From the NCBI RefSeq assembly GCF_001544535.1, contig NZ_FCON02000041.1:1-60911 (forward strand): a stretch of DNA of 60,911 bases, given 5' to 3'. How positions within the stretch are numbered: position 1 is the stretch's first letter; each line of letters begins with the position of its first letter. Source of the DNA: Caballeronia choica. Lineage in GTDB: Bacteria > Pseudomonadota > Gammaproteobacteria > Burkholderiales > Burkholderiaceae. Made by a program: the position numbers and the translations under genes. Under the pieces are notes generated by a model that saw nothing but the letters and a program-made list of their open reading frames with translations, ran no database searches and had not been told where the DNA came from. This document shows, piece after piece, positions 17,097 to 27,755 of the stretch.

Positions 17097-19184
17097 TTAC
17101 TTCTTGCGCTGCGGCGGCAGATCGGTACAGACGCCTTCGTACAGCTCGGCCGCCATGCCGATCGATTCGCCGAGCGTCGGATGCGGATGGATCGTCTTGC
17201 CGATATCCGTCGCGTCCGCGCCCATCTCGACCGCCAGACACACTTCGCTGATCAGGTCGCCCGCGTTCAGGCCGACGATCCCGCCGCCGATCACGCGATG
17301 CGTTTCTTCGTCGAAGATCAGCTTGGTGAAGCCCTCATCGCGGCCGTTGGCGATCGCGCGGCCCGACGCGGCCCACGGGAACACCGCCTTGCCGTACTTG
17401 ATGCCCTGCGCCTTGCACTCGTCTTCGGTCTTGCCCGCCCACGCCACTTCCGGATCGGTGTAGGCCACCGACGGAATCTGCAGCGCGTCGAAGTACGCTT
17501 TTTCGCCGTGCGCCGCTTCCGCCGCGACGTGCGCCTCGTGCACCGCCTTGTGTGCGAGCATCGGCTGGCCGACGAGATCGCCGATCGCGAAGATGTGCGG
17601 CACGTTGGTGCGCAACTGCTTGTCGACGTTGATGAAGCCGCGATCTGTAACCGCGACGCCCGCCTTGTCCGCGCCGATCTTGCCGCCGTTCGGGCTGCGC
17701 CCGACCGCGACCAGCACGAGGTCGTAGCGCTGCGCTTCGGCCGGCGCCTTCTCGCCTTCGAAGCTGACGTAGATGCCGTCGTCCTTCGCTTCGGCCTTGG
17801 TCGTCTTGGTCTTGAGCATGACGTTCGCGAAGCGCTTCGCGTTGTACTTCTCCCAGACCTTCACGAGATCGCGGTCGGCGCCCGTCATCAGGCCGTCAAG
17901 CATTTCGACGACATCGATTTGCGAGCCGAGCGCCGCGTACACCGTCGCCATTTCCAGGCCGATGATGCCGCCGCCGACCACCAGCATCCGCTTCGGAATC
18001 TGCCGGAGTTCGAGCGCGCCGGTCGAATCGACGACGCGCGGGTCTTCCGGCATGAACGGCAGCTTCACCGCTTGCGAACCGGCCGCGATGATCGCCTTTG
18101 CGAACTTCACGACCTTCTTGCCGTCGGCGGTCTCGACTTCCATGTGATTCGGATCGACGAAACTGCCGACGCCCGTCACCACCTGCACCTTGCGCGCCTT
18201 CGCCATCCCGGCGAGACCGCCGGTCAGCTTCTTGACGACGCCTTCCTTGAAGCCGCGCAGTTTGTCGAGGTCGACCGACGGCGCGCCGAACGTGATGCCG
18301 TGATGTTCGAGCGCCTTGGCTTCGTCGAGCACGAGCGCCGTGTGCAGCAGCGCCTTCGACGGAATACAGCCGACGTTCAGGCACACGCCGCCGAGCGTCG
18401 CATACCGTTCGACGAGCACCGTCTTCATGCCGAGGTCGGCGGAGCGGAACGCGGCGGAATAACCGCCGGGGCCCGCGCCGATCACGACCATGTCGCATTC
18501 GATGTCCGCGGCGCCCGAGTAGCTGCCCGCTTTGGGCGCGGGCGCAGCCGCGGCCGGAGCAGCGGCTTGCGGCGCGGCCTGCTGCGGCTTGGCTTCGGCC
18601 GGAGCCGCGCCGCCTCCCGCATCTTCGAGCGTCAGGATCACGACGCCTTCCGACACGTTGTCGCCGACCTTCACCTTCAATTCCTTCACGGTTCCGGCGG
18701 CGGGCGATGGCACGTCCATCGTCGCCTTGTCGGATTCGAGCGTGACGAGCGACTGCTCCTTCTCGACGGTATCGCCCGGCTTCACGTGGACTTCGATCAC
18801 GGGAATATCGCTGAAGTCGCCGATATCCGGCACCTTCACTTCCTGCGTCCCGCCGCCGGCGGCGGGCTTGGCACCCGCGTTGGCATTGGCAGCAGGTGCT
18901 TCCTTCGGCGCGTCGGCCTTCGGAGCAGCGGCGGCGGCGCCCGCTTCGGCCGTCTCGACCATCGCCACGACGGAGCCTTGCGAAACCTTGTCGCCGGCCT
19001 TGACCTTGACTTCCTTGATCGTGCCCGCGACGTCGCTGGGCACTTCCATGGTTGCCTTGTCGGTTTCGAGGGTGATGACGCCCTGCTCTTTTTCGATGAC
19101 GTCGCCGGCTTTGATGTTGACTTCGATGACATCGACGTCAGTGAAGTCGCCGATATCGGGTACTTTTAATTCGACGAGACTCAT
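17097..19184 (-). CDS. lpdA: Dihydrolipoyl dehydrogenase (E3) with two lipoyl domains
   Basis: The FAD enzyme that reoxidises dihydrolipoamide of pyruvate dehydrogenase. At 695 residues it is far longer than a plain E3 (about 475) because of two N-terminal lipoyl domains. Domain 1 covers about residues 1-80 with lipoyl lysine K43 (ETDKATME); an Ala/Pro linker follows; domain 2 covers about 114-190 with K153 (ESDKATMD). After a second linker the E3 core begins near residue 225 with GAGPGGYSAAF. The redox-active disulfide is GGVCLNVGCIPSK, and the C-terminal His/Glu pair is in HPHPTLGESIGMAAE. A one-lipoyl E3 of about 590 residues is the common form in this group by memory; the second domain resembles those of aceF next door. 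Last gene of the operon. Confidence 0.95.
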   Translation of the reverse strand: MSLVELKVPDIGDFTDVDVIEVNIKAGDVIEKEQGVITLETDKATMEVPSDVAGTIKEVKVKAGDKVSQGSVVAMVETAEAGAAAAAPKADAPKEAPAANANAGAKPAAGGGTQEVKVPDIGDFSDIPVIEVHVKPGDTVEKEQSLVTLESDKATMDVPSPAAGTVKELKVKVGDNVSEGVVILTLEDAGGGAAPAEAKPQQAAPQAAAPAAAAPAPKAGSYSGAADIECDMVVIGAGPGGYSAAFRSADLGMKTVLVERYATLGGVCLNVGCIPSKALLHTALVLDEAKALEHHGITFGAPSVDLDKLRGFKEGVVKKLTGGLAGMAKARKVQVVTGVGSFVDPNHMEVETADGKKVVKFAKAIIAAGSQAVKLPFMPEDPRVVDSTGALELRQIPKRMLVVGGGIIGLEMATVYAALGSQIDVVEMLDGLMTGADRDLVKVWEKYNAKRFANVMLKTKTTKAEAKDDGIYVSFEGEKAPAEAQRYDLVLVAVGRSPNGGKIGADKAGVAVTDRGFINVDKQLRTNVPHIFAIGDLVGQPMLAHKAVHEAHVAAEAAHGEKAYFDALQIPSVAYTDPEVAWAGKTEDECKAQGIKYGKAVFPWAASGRAIANGRDEGFTKLIFDEETHRVIGGGIVGLNAGDLISEVCLAVEMGADATDIGKTIHPHPTLGESIGMAAELYEGVCTDLPPQRKK

Positions 19185-19259
19185 GTTGTCCCCTAAGAAT
19201 GAAGCGGAGAGAACCGAAGGCCAAATGAGGCGATCGGTTCTGCCGTCGGCAGACGCGCC

Positions 19260-19324
19260 TTTCTTTGCTTACTTTCCCTGGCAAGGCAAAGAAAGCAAGT
19301 CCTGCCCCGCACAGGGGCAACGCT
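19260..19324. repeat. Dispersed intergenic repeat, copy 2 (65 bp)
   Basis: The same length and orientation as the copy at 110-174, with identical first 17 bases and a conserved GCAAAGAAAG arm; the left arm of the hairpin has diverged. It sits inside the pdh operon, in the 213-bp aceF-lpdA gap. Confidence 0.75.
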
Positions 19325-19397
19325 GAAAGACCGGCGCGAATGCAAGTTCAATGACACGCGATGCTGACCGCCGAAGCGGCCAGCCAAGGCGAAAAAA

Positions 19398-21047
19398 TCA
19401 AAGAATCACCCGACGGAAATCCGCCAGAATCCCCGACAAATACGCGTTGAAGCGCGCAGCTTCTGCCCCGTCGATGACGCGATGGTCATAGGAGAGCGAA
19501 AGCGGCAGCGTCAGGCGCGGGACAAACTGCTTGCCATCCCAGACCGGCTTCATTGCGCCCCGCGACAACCCGAGAATCGCGACTTCGGGCGCGTTGATGA
19601 TCGGCGTGAAGTTCGTCCCGCCGATCCCGCCGAGCGACGAAATCGAGAAGCAGCCGCCCTGCATCTGGTCGGGCTTGAGCTTCCCGTCGCGCGCTGCCTT
19701 CGACAGGTCCGCCATTTCCTTGGCGATGTCGAGCAGGCCCTTCTTGTCGCAATCGCGAATCACCGGAACCATGAGACCGTTCGGCGTATCGGCCGCGAAA
19801 CCGACGTTGTAGTACTGCTTGAACACGAGGTTATCGCCGTCGAGGCTCGCGTTGAACGTCGGGAATTTCTTCAGGGCCGAAACGACCGCCTTGATGACGA
19901 ACGCGAGCATCGTGATCTTGATGCCGGCCTTTTCGTTTTCCTTGTTCAACTTGACGCGCAGTGCTTCGAGTTCGGTGATGTCCGCTTCGTCGTTGTTCGT
20001 GACGTGCGGAATCATGACCCAGTTTCGATGCAGGTTCGCGCCCGAGATCTTCTTGATGCGCGAGAGCGGCTTCGGATCGACCGGACCGAACTTGGTGAAG
20101 TCGACCTTCGGCCACGGCAGCAGGCCCAACTCGCCGCCGCCACCGCCGGCAGGTGCCGCGGCTGCCGCCGGTGCCTTGCCCTGGCCCGTCATGACGCCCT
20201 TGACGAACGCGGTGATGTCGCCTTGCGTGATGCGGCCCTTCGGACCGGAACCGGTCACACGCGACACCTCGACGCCCAGGTCGCGCGCGAACTTGCGCAC
20301 CGAAGGCGATGCATGGCTCGACGTGCGCACGCCGTCGCCGGCGGGCATCACGGGCGCCTGCGCAAGCGCCGACGGCGCTTCCTTCTGCGGTACCGGCTTG
20401 GCGGGCGCGTCCGACGGCACTTCGGCCTTCGGCGCTTCCTGCTTGGGCGCGGGCGCCGCGGCAGCACCGCCGCCGCTTTCCAGCACGACGATCAACGTGC
20501 CTTCGGAGACGGTGTCACCGAGCTTGACCTTCAGTTCCTTGACCGTGCCCGCGGCGGGCGACGGCACGTCCATCGTCGCCTTGTCGGATTCGAGCGTGAC
20601 GAGCGATTGCTCCTTCTCGACCTTGTCGCCGACCTTCACGGCGATCTCGATGACCGGGATGTCCTTGAAGTCGCCGATGTCCGGCACCTTCACGTCGACG
20701 GTGCCACCACCGGAGGCCGCCGGAGCCGCAGCCGCCGGCGCGGCGGGCGCGGCTTCTTGCGCCTTGGGCGCCTCGGCCTTCGCCGGAGCAGCAGCGGCCC
20801 CGTTCACGCCGCCTTCCAGCACGACGATCAACGTGCCTTCCGATACGTTGTCGCCCACCTTGACCTTCACTTCCTTGACCGTGCCCGCGGCGGAACTGGG
20901 CACGTCCATCGTGGCTTTGTCGGATTCGAGCGTGACGAGCGACTGCTCTTTCTCGACGACATCGCCCGCCTTCACCAGCACTTCGATCACGGGGATGTCC
21001 GTGAAATCGCCGATGTCCGGCACTTTGACTTCGATCGCTTGACTCAT
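19398..21047 (-). CDS. aceF: Pyruvate dehydrogenase E2, dihydrolipoyllysine acetyltransferase
   Basis: The core of the pyruvate dehydrogenase complex; transfers acetyl groups from lipoamide to CoA. It has 549 residues. Two lipoyl domains occupy about residues 4-79 (lipoyl lysine K44) and 117-192 (K156), joined by Ala/Pro linkers. A peripheral-subunit-binding domain follows (SPSVRKFARDLGVEVSRV). The catalytic domain ends with the active-site LSYDHRVIDGAEAARF. It lies 79 bp after aceE, with a strong hairpin in the gap. Confidence 0.97.
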   Translation of the reverse strand: MSQAIEVKVPDIGDFTDIPVIEVLVKAGDVVEKEQSLVTLESDKATMDVPSSAAGTVKEVKVKVGDNVSEGTLIVVLEGGVNGAAAAPAKAEAPKAQEAAPAAPAAAAPAASGGGTVDVKVPDIGDFKDIPVIEIAVKVGDKVEKEQSLVTLESDKATMDVPSPAAGTVKELKVKLGDTVSEGTLIVVLESGGGAAAAPAPKQEAPKAEVPSDAPAKPVPQKEAPSALAQAPVMPAGDGVRTSSHASPSVRKFARDLGVEVSRVTGSGPKGRITQGDITAFVKGVMTGQGKAPAAAAAPAGGGGGELGLLPWPKVDFTKFGPVDPKPLSRIKKISGANLHRNWVMIPHVTNNDEADITELEALRVKLNKENEKAGIKITMLAFVIKAVVSALKKFPTFNASLDGDNLVFKQYYNVGFAADTPNGLMVPVIRDCDKKGLLDIAKEMADLSKAARDGKLKPDQMQGGCFSISSLGGIGGTNFTPIINAPEVAILGLSRGAMKPVWDGKQFVPRLTLPLSLSYDHRVIDGAEAARFNAYLSGILADFRRVIL

Positions 21048-21068
21048 TATTAGTGTCTCCTGGCTTGC

Positions 21069-21103
21069 ACGGCGCGCCCGCTCGCTTCGAGCGGGCGCGC
21101 CGT
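21069..21103. other. Intercistronic hairpin between aceE and aceF
   Basis: A perfect 16-bp GC-rich stem, ACGGCGCGCCCGCTCG (21069-21084) and CGAGCGGGCGCGCCGT (21088-21103), with a 3-nt loop. There is no T run on either side, so it looks like an mRNA-stability or processing element rather than a terminator. Confidence 0.7.
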
Positions 21104-21126
21104 CACAACGCTCGGGGGCGATGCCT

Positions 21127-23823
<2,697 letters not shown>

Positions 23824-23895
23824 GCTCGTCTCCTGATTTGAGGAACGCTCTATGAACAGACATCACGCGCCATACGGCGCCGGCCGCGTGCCGCA

Positions 23896-23925
23896 ATTCT
23901 AAAGAGGGTCCGGACCATCACGCAA
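23896..23925 (-). promoter_or_regulatory. Candidate pdh operon promoter
   Basis: On the minus strand TTGCGT (complement of 23920-23925) and TAGAAT (complement of 23896-23901) are 18 bp apart, about 75 bp upstream of the aceE start. Confidence 0.5.
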
Positions 23926-23940
23926 GGAATTTTTCGAATC

Positions 23941-23957
23941 ATGAGACTGAATCTCAT
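23941..23957. promoter_or_regulatory. Palindrome in the aceE / sensor-kinase divergent region
   Basis: ATGAGA, a 5-nt spacer, TCTCAT: a perfect 6-bp inverted repeat 15 bp upstream of the candidate aceE -35 box. It may be an operator for pdh control or for the neighbouring two-component system; the binder is unknown. Confidence 0.4.
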
Positions 23958-24093
23958 AATGCGGAAAATTGCTGCGGCGCACCGTCCGATAAGGCTTTTT
24001 TGGTAGACGTTTCGCTCCCTTGCGACCCATTGAAGGCGGTTTCCCGTCTTTTTACGCCATTTAACAATCAAACGCTGCGTTACAATCGCCGTC

Positions 24094-26622
24094 ATGTTGA
24101 CCGATCGGCTTTTCGCACGCTCGGCGCGGTCGTCGCGCAAGCCGACAGACTCGTCGCCGTCTCGCTGGCACCACGGACCGTGGTGGTCGAACTCCTATTT
24201 ACTGACGCCGCTGATCTCGATCCTGGTGTTCCTGGTCGTGATGAGTTTGATCCTCTGGAGTTTGAACCGGCGCGAACAACAACAGCAGGAAGACACGCTA
24301 TACCGGAACGTCGCGTGGGCCCAGCAGCAGATTCGCCTTTCCATGACCGGAGCGCAAGAGCAGATTCAGGCGCTCGCTCGCGATATCGTCAGCGGGCATG
24401 GCGATCCGCAGACGTTTCAGACCTCCTCCGCCGACATCATGCAGGGTCATCCCGAGATCCTGTACATGAACTGGTACACGAGCGAGCACAAGCCGCGCTG
24501 GCCGAACACGCCGTTGCCGGTGCTGGGTTCGCGCCTCGCCAAGCCCAACGACACGCAGATGGACGAAGCCGTGCAGGCATCGTTCGACGAAGCCCGCACG
24601 ACGCGCCGCCAGATTTATTCCCCGCTGCTCTACGACGATCTCGGCAACGGCTACATCACGTTGCAGACGCCGGTATTTCGCGACCGCGAATTCCTCGGCT
24701 CGATCGCGGCGGTGTTTTCGATCGAAGGGATCCTGAAGCACGACATTCCGAGCGAGTTGTCGGCGAAATACAAGATCTCGATCACCGATCTCAACAACCG
24801 CGAACTCGCCACCACGTCGAGCCGTCCGCGCCTGCCGCGCGACATGTTCTACGACCTGCCGCTCGATCCGCCGGGACAAGGCGTGTCGGTGCGCGTCTAC
24901 TCGTACCCGCAGCTCACGAACTTCACGAACAACACGCTCGTGTGGCTCGTGGCCGGGCTGTCGTGTTTCGTGCTGTGGAGCTTGTGGAGCCTCTGGAAGC
25001 ACACGCGCCAGCGTTTTGAAGCGCAGCAGGCGCTCTACGCCGAGGCGTTCTTCCGCCGCGCGATGGAAAACTCGGTGCTGATCGGCATGCGCGTGCTCGA
25101 CATGCACGGCCGCATCACGCACGTGAATCCGGCGTTCTGCCGGATGACGGGCTGGGACGAAAGCGATCTCGTCGGCAGGATCAAGCCGTTTCCGTACTGG
25201 CCGCGCGACGCGTATCCCGAGATGCAGCGGCAACTCGACATGACCCTGCGCGGCAAGGCGCCCTCGTCCGGGTTCGAATTGCGCGTGCGCCGCAAGGACG
25301 GCTCGTTCTTCCACGCGCGGCTATATGTGTCGCCGCTCATCGACAGTTCCGGCCGGCAGACCGGCTGGATGTCGTCGATGACGGACATCACCGAGCCCAA
25401 ACGCGCGCGCGAGGAACTCGCCGCCGCGCACGAGCGCTTCACCACCGTGCTCGAAAGCCTCGACGCGGCCGTCTCCGTGCTCGCCGCCGACGAAGCCGAA
25501 CTGCTCTTCGCGAACCGCTATTACCGGCACCTGTTCGGCATCCGGCCCGATGGACACCTGCAACTCGCGGGCGCCGGGTTCGACGGCGCACAGACATCGT
25601 CCGACACCATCGACATGGTGGATACCTATGCGGGCCTGCCCGCCACCGCGCTCACGGAGAGTTCGGCGGACGCGCAGGAAGTCTATGTCGAAGGCATCCA
25701 GAAGTGGTTCGAAGTGCGGCGCCAATATATCCAGTGGGTCGACGGCCATCTCGCGCAGATGCAGATCGCCACCGACATCACGCAACGCAAGCAGGCGCAG
25801 GAACTCGCCCATCAGCAGGAAGAGAAGCTCCAGTTCACGAGCCGCCTGATGACGATGGGCGAAATGGCGTCGTCGCTCGCGCACGAGTTGAACCAGCCGC
25901 TCGCCGCGATCAACAACTACTGCTCGGGCTGCGTCGCGATGGTCAAGTCGGGCCGGATGTCGCAGGAAAACCTGCTGCCCGTGCTCGAGAAAACCGCGCA
26001 GCAGGCCGTGCGCGCGGGCATGATCATCAAGCGCATCCGCGAATTCGTGAAGCGCAGCGAACCGAAACGGCAGCCGGCGCGCGTCGCCGACATCGTCGCC
26101 GATGCGGTCGGTCTCGCCGAAATTGAAGCGAGAAAGCGCAAGATCCGCATCGTGACGGAGATCCGCGCGCGCATGCCGGTGATCCAGGTCGATCCGGTCC
26201 TGATCGAGCAGGTGCTCGTCAACCTGTTGAAAAACGCGGCCGAAGCGATGCATGATGCGAAACCGAACGCAGTCGATCCGGTGATTCGCGTGGTCGTGCA
26301 GCGCGTCGACGGTGGTTTCGTGTGCATCAGCGTCGTGGACCAGGGTCCGGGCGTCGACGAAGCCACGGCCGAGCGCCTCTTCGAGCCGTTTTACAGCACC
26401 AAGTCCGATGGCATGGGCATGGGGCTGAACATTTGCCGTTCGATCATCGAATCGCATCGCGGACGCCTGTGGGTGGTCAACAACGTCGAAGCCGACGGCC
26501 ACGTCACGGGCGCCACGTTCCATTGCAGTCTGCCTATTGGAGAGTCCAACAGCCCGAGCAACGGCGGGCCGGACACTCACAGTGAACAAACCAGACAACA
26601 AACCGTTACGGGAGAGCTATGA
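24094..26622 (+). CDS. Membrane PAS-domain sensor histidine kinase (FixL/DctB-like)
   Basis: An 842-residue sensor kinase. TM1 lies at about residues 34-57 and TM2 at about 285-305, enclosing a periplasmic or extracytoplasmic sensor domain of about 225 residues. Two PAS domains follow (about 325-445 and 450-575; RITHVNPAFCRMTGWDESDL marks the first). The phosphorylated histidine is H597 in LAHELNQPLAAINNY, the HisKA subtype of FixL and DctB. The ATPase domain has the N box LKNAAEAM and G boxes DQGPGVDEA and GMGMGLNICRSII. Its stop overlaps the regulator start by 4 nt (ATGA), so the two are translationally coupled. The signal sensed is unknown. Confidence 0.93.
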   Translation: MLTDRLFARSARSSRKPTDSSPSRWHHGPWWSNSYLLTPLISILVFLVVMSLILWSLNRREQQQQEDTLYRNVAWAQQQIRLSMTGAQEQIQALARDIVSGHGDPQTFQTSSADIMQGHPEILYMNWYTSEHKPRWPNTPLPVLGSRLAKPNDTQMDEAVQASFDEARTTRRQIYSPLLYDDLGNGYITLQTPVFRDREFLGSIAAVFSIEGILKHDIPSELSAKYKISITDLNNRELATTSSRPRLPRDMFYDLPLDPPGQGVSVRVYSYPQLTNFTNNTLVWLVAGLSCFVLWSLWSLWKHTRQRFEAQQALYAEAFFRRAMENSVLIGMRVLDMHGRITHVNPAFCRMTGWDESDLVGRIKPFPYWPRDAYPEMQRQLDMTLRGKAPSSGFELRVRRKDGSFFHARLYVSPLIDSSGRQTGWMSSMTDITEPKRAREELAAAHERFTTVLESLDAAVSVLAADEAELLFANRYYRHLFGIRPDGHLQLAGAGFDGAQTSSDTIDMVDTYAGLPATALTESSADAQEVYVEGIQKWFEVRRQYIQWVDGHLAQMQIATDITQRKQAQELAHQQEEKLQFTSRLMTMGEMASSLAHELNQPLAAINNYCSGCVAMVKSGRMSQENLLPVLEKTAQQAVRAGMIIKRIREFVKRSEPKRQPARVADIVADAVGLAEIEARKRKIRIVTEIRARMPVIQVDPVLIEQVLVNLLKNAAEAMHDAKPNAVDPVIRVVVQRVDGGFVCISVVDQGPGVDEATAERLFEPFYSTKSDGMGMGLNICRSIIESHRGRLWVVNNVEADGHVTGATFHCSLPIGESNSPSNGGPDTHSEQTRQQTVTGEL

Positions 26623-27257
26623 GCAGTCCAGTCACCACTCAGGAAACCGTCTTTGTCGTCGACGATGACGAAGCCGTGCGTGATTCTTTGCGCTGGCTGC
26701 TCGAAGCCAACGGCTATCGCGTGCAGTGCTTCGCGAGCGCGGAGACGTTTCTCGATGTCTACCTGCCGATCGCGCATTCCGGCGCGATTTCCTGCCTGAT
26801 CCTCGACGTGCGCATGTCCGGCATGACCGGACTCGAGTTGCAGGAGCGCCTGATCACCGAGAACTCGCTGCTTCCGATCATCTTCGTGACGGGGCACGGC
26901 GACGTGCCGATGGCCGTCTCGACGATGAAAAAAGGCGCGATGGATTTCATCGAAAAGCCGTTCGACGAAGCGGAGTTGCGCAAGCTCGTCGAGCGCATGC
27001 TCGACAAGGCGCGCAGCGAGAGCACGAGCGTCCAGCAGCAGCGCGCGGCGGCCGAGCGCCTCGGCAAGCTGACGGCGCTCGAGCACCAGGTGCTCGAGCG
27101 GATCATCGCGGGGCGCCTGAACAAGCAGATCGCCGACGACCTCGGCATCAGCATCAAGACGGTGGAAGCGCATCGCGCGAACATCATGGAGAAGCTGAGC
27201 GTCAACACGGTCGCCGATTTGCTGAGACTCGCGCTGTCGAACAAGCCCCAGCAGTAA
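26619..27257 (+). CDS. FixJ/NarL-family response regulator
   Basis: A 212-residue partner of the kinase just upstream. The receiver domain holds the acidic pocket (VVDDDEAV) and phosphoacceptor D63 (LILDVRMSG); K is in MDFIEKPFDEAEL. The C-terminal LuxR-type helix-turn-helix is seen in AGRLNKQIADDLGISIKTVE and AHRANIMEKLSV. It is probably a DNA-binding activator. Its targets are unknown, but the flanking pdh operon and the DUF3300 gene are natural candidates. Confidence 0.94.
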   Translation: MSSPVTTQETVFVVDDDEAVRDSLRWLLEANGYRVQCFASAETFLDVYLPIAHSGAISCLILDVRMSGMTGLELQERLITENSLLPIIFVTGHGDVPMAVSTMKKGAMDFIEKPFDEAELRKLVERMLDKARSESTSVQQQRAAAERLGKLTALEHQVLERIIAGRLNKQIADDLGISIKTVEAHRANIMEKLSVNTVADLLRLALSNKPQQ

Positions 27258-27755
27258 GCCGCTTCAAGCCGCAAGCCCCATCACATGCGCGCCGGACCGA
27301 CGATGTCCGGCGCGCTTCAGGTTTCAGCCTCTCCCGCCCCCGCATCGACCCTCTCCCGTTTTCCTGGTTTCCCCATTTTCGGAATCGTGATATTTCTGCT
27401 TCGCGTTGACATGATGTGTGTCCGGCCCTTAATTTGGCCGAATCGAAACCACAGGAACAGGATCATGCGCAGTCAGGCGCGAAGCAACGTGCTCCATCCG
27501 CATGCCAGCGGTTCAACTGCCTTTCCGGTCCTGATCGGCCGGCATTCTCTCAGTCTCGTTACTGCGCACCTCGCGCACCTCGTGCACCTTACGCGCGCGG
27601 TTTCGACACTCCGCTCGCGTCATACTCCTCTTCCCGCCTCCCTTCCCCTTTCCGATTTTCCCGCCGCACGGCAGCCTCGCCACGTTCCCGGCGACACCCA
27701 CCCAAGCGGCACGACACCGGCTGTCGCCACGCGCGACGGCCTCGAGGACCCGACC
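27258..27755. other. Intergenic region upstream of the DUF3300 gene
   Basis: About 500 bp. It holds a GC-rich hairpin (GCGCGCCGGAC at 27287-27297 with GTCCGGCGCGC at 27305-27315) just after the response regulator, without a T run, and a TTGACA hexamer at 27406-27411 lacking a good -10 partner. The open frame through the region encodes Arg/Pro/His-rich, non-protein-like sequence and is treated as untranslated. Confidence 0.5.

Noticed and set aside
16882-17463. Open frame on + spanning the phaP-lpdA gap and the lpdA 3' end
   Set aside because: No ribosome site, crosses a terminator and runs antisense into lpdA; considered a shadow.
27287-27315. GC-rich hairpin after the response regulator as a terminator
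   Set aside because: The stem is good but no T run follows on +, so it was not called a terminator.
27285-27755. ATG 27285 as start of the DUF3300 protein
   Set aside because: It would put the signal peptide about 180 residues inside the protein, and the added part is Arg/Pro/His-rich. GTG 27756 has a GAGGA site at the right distance.
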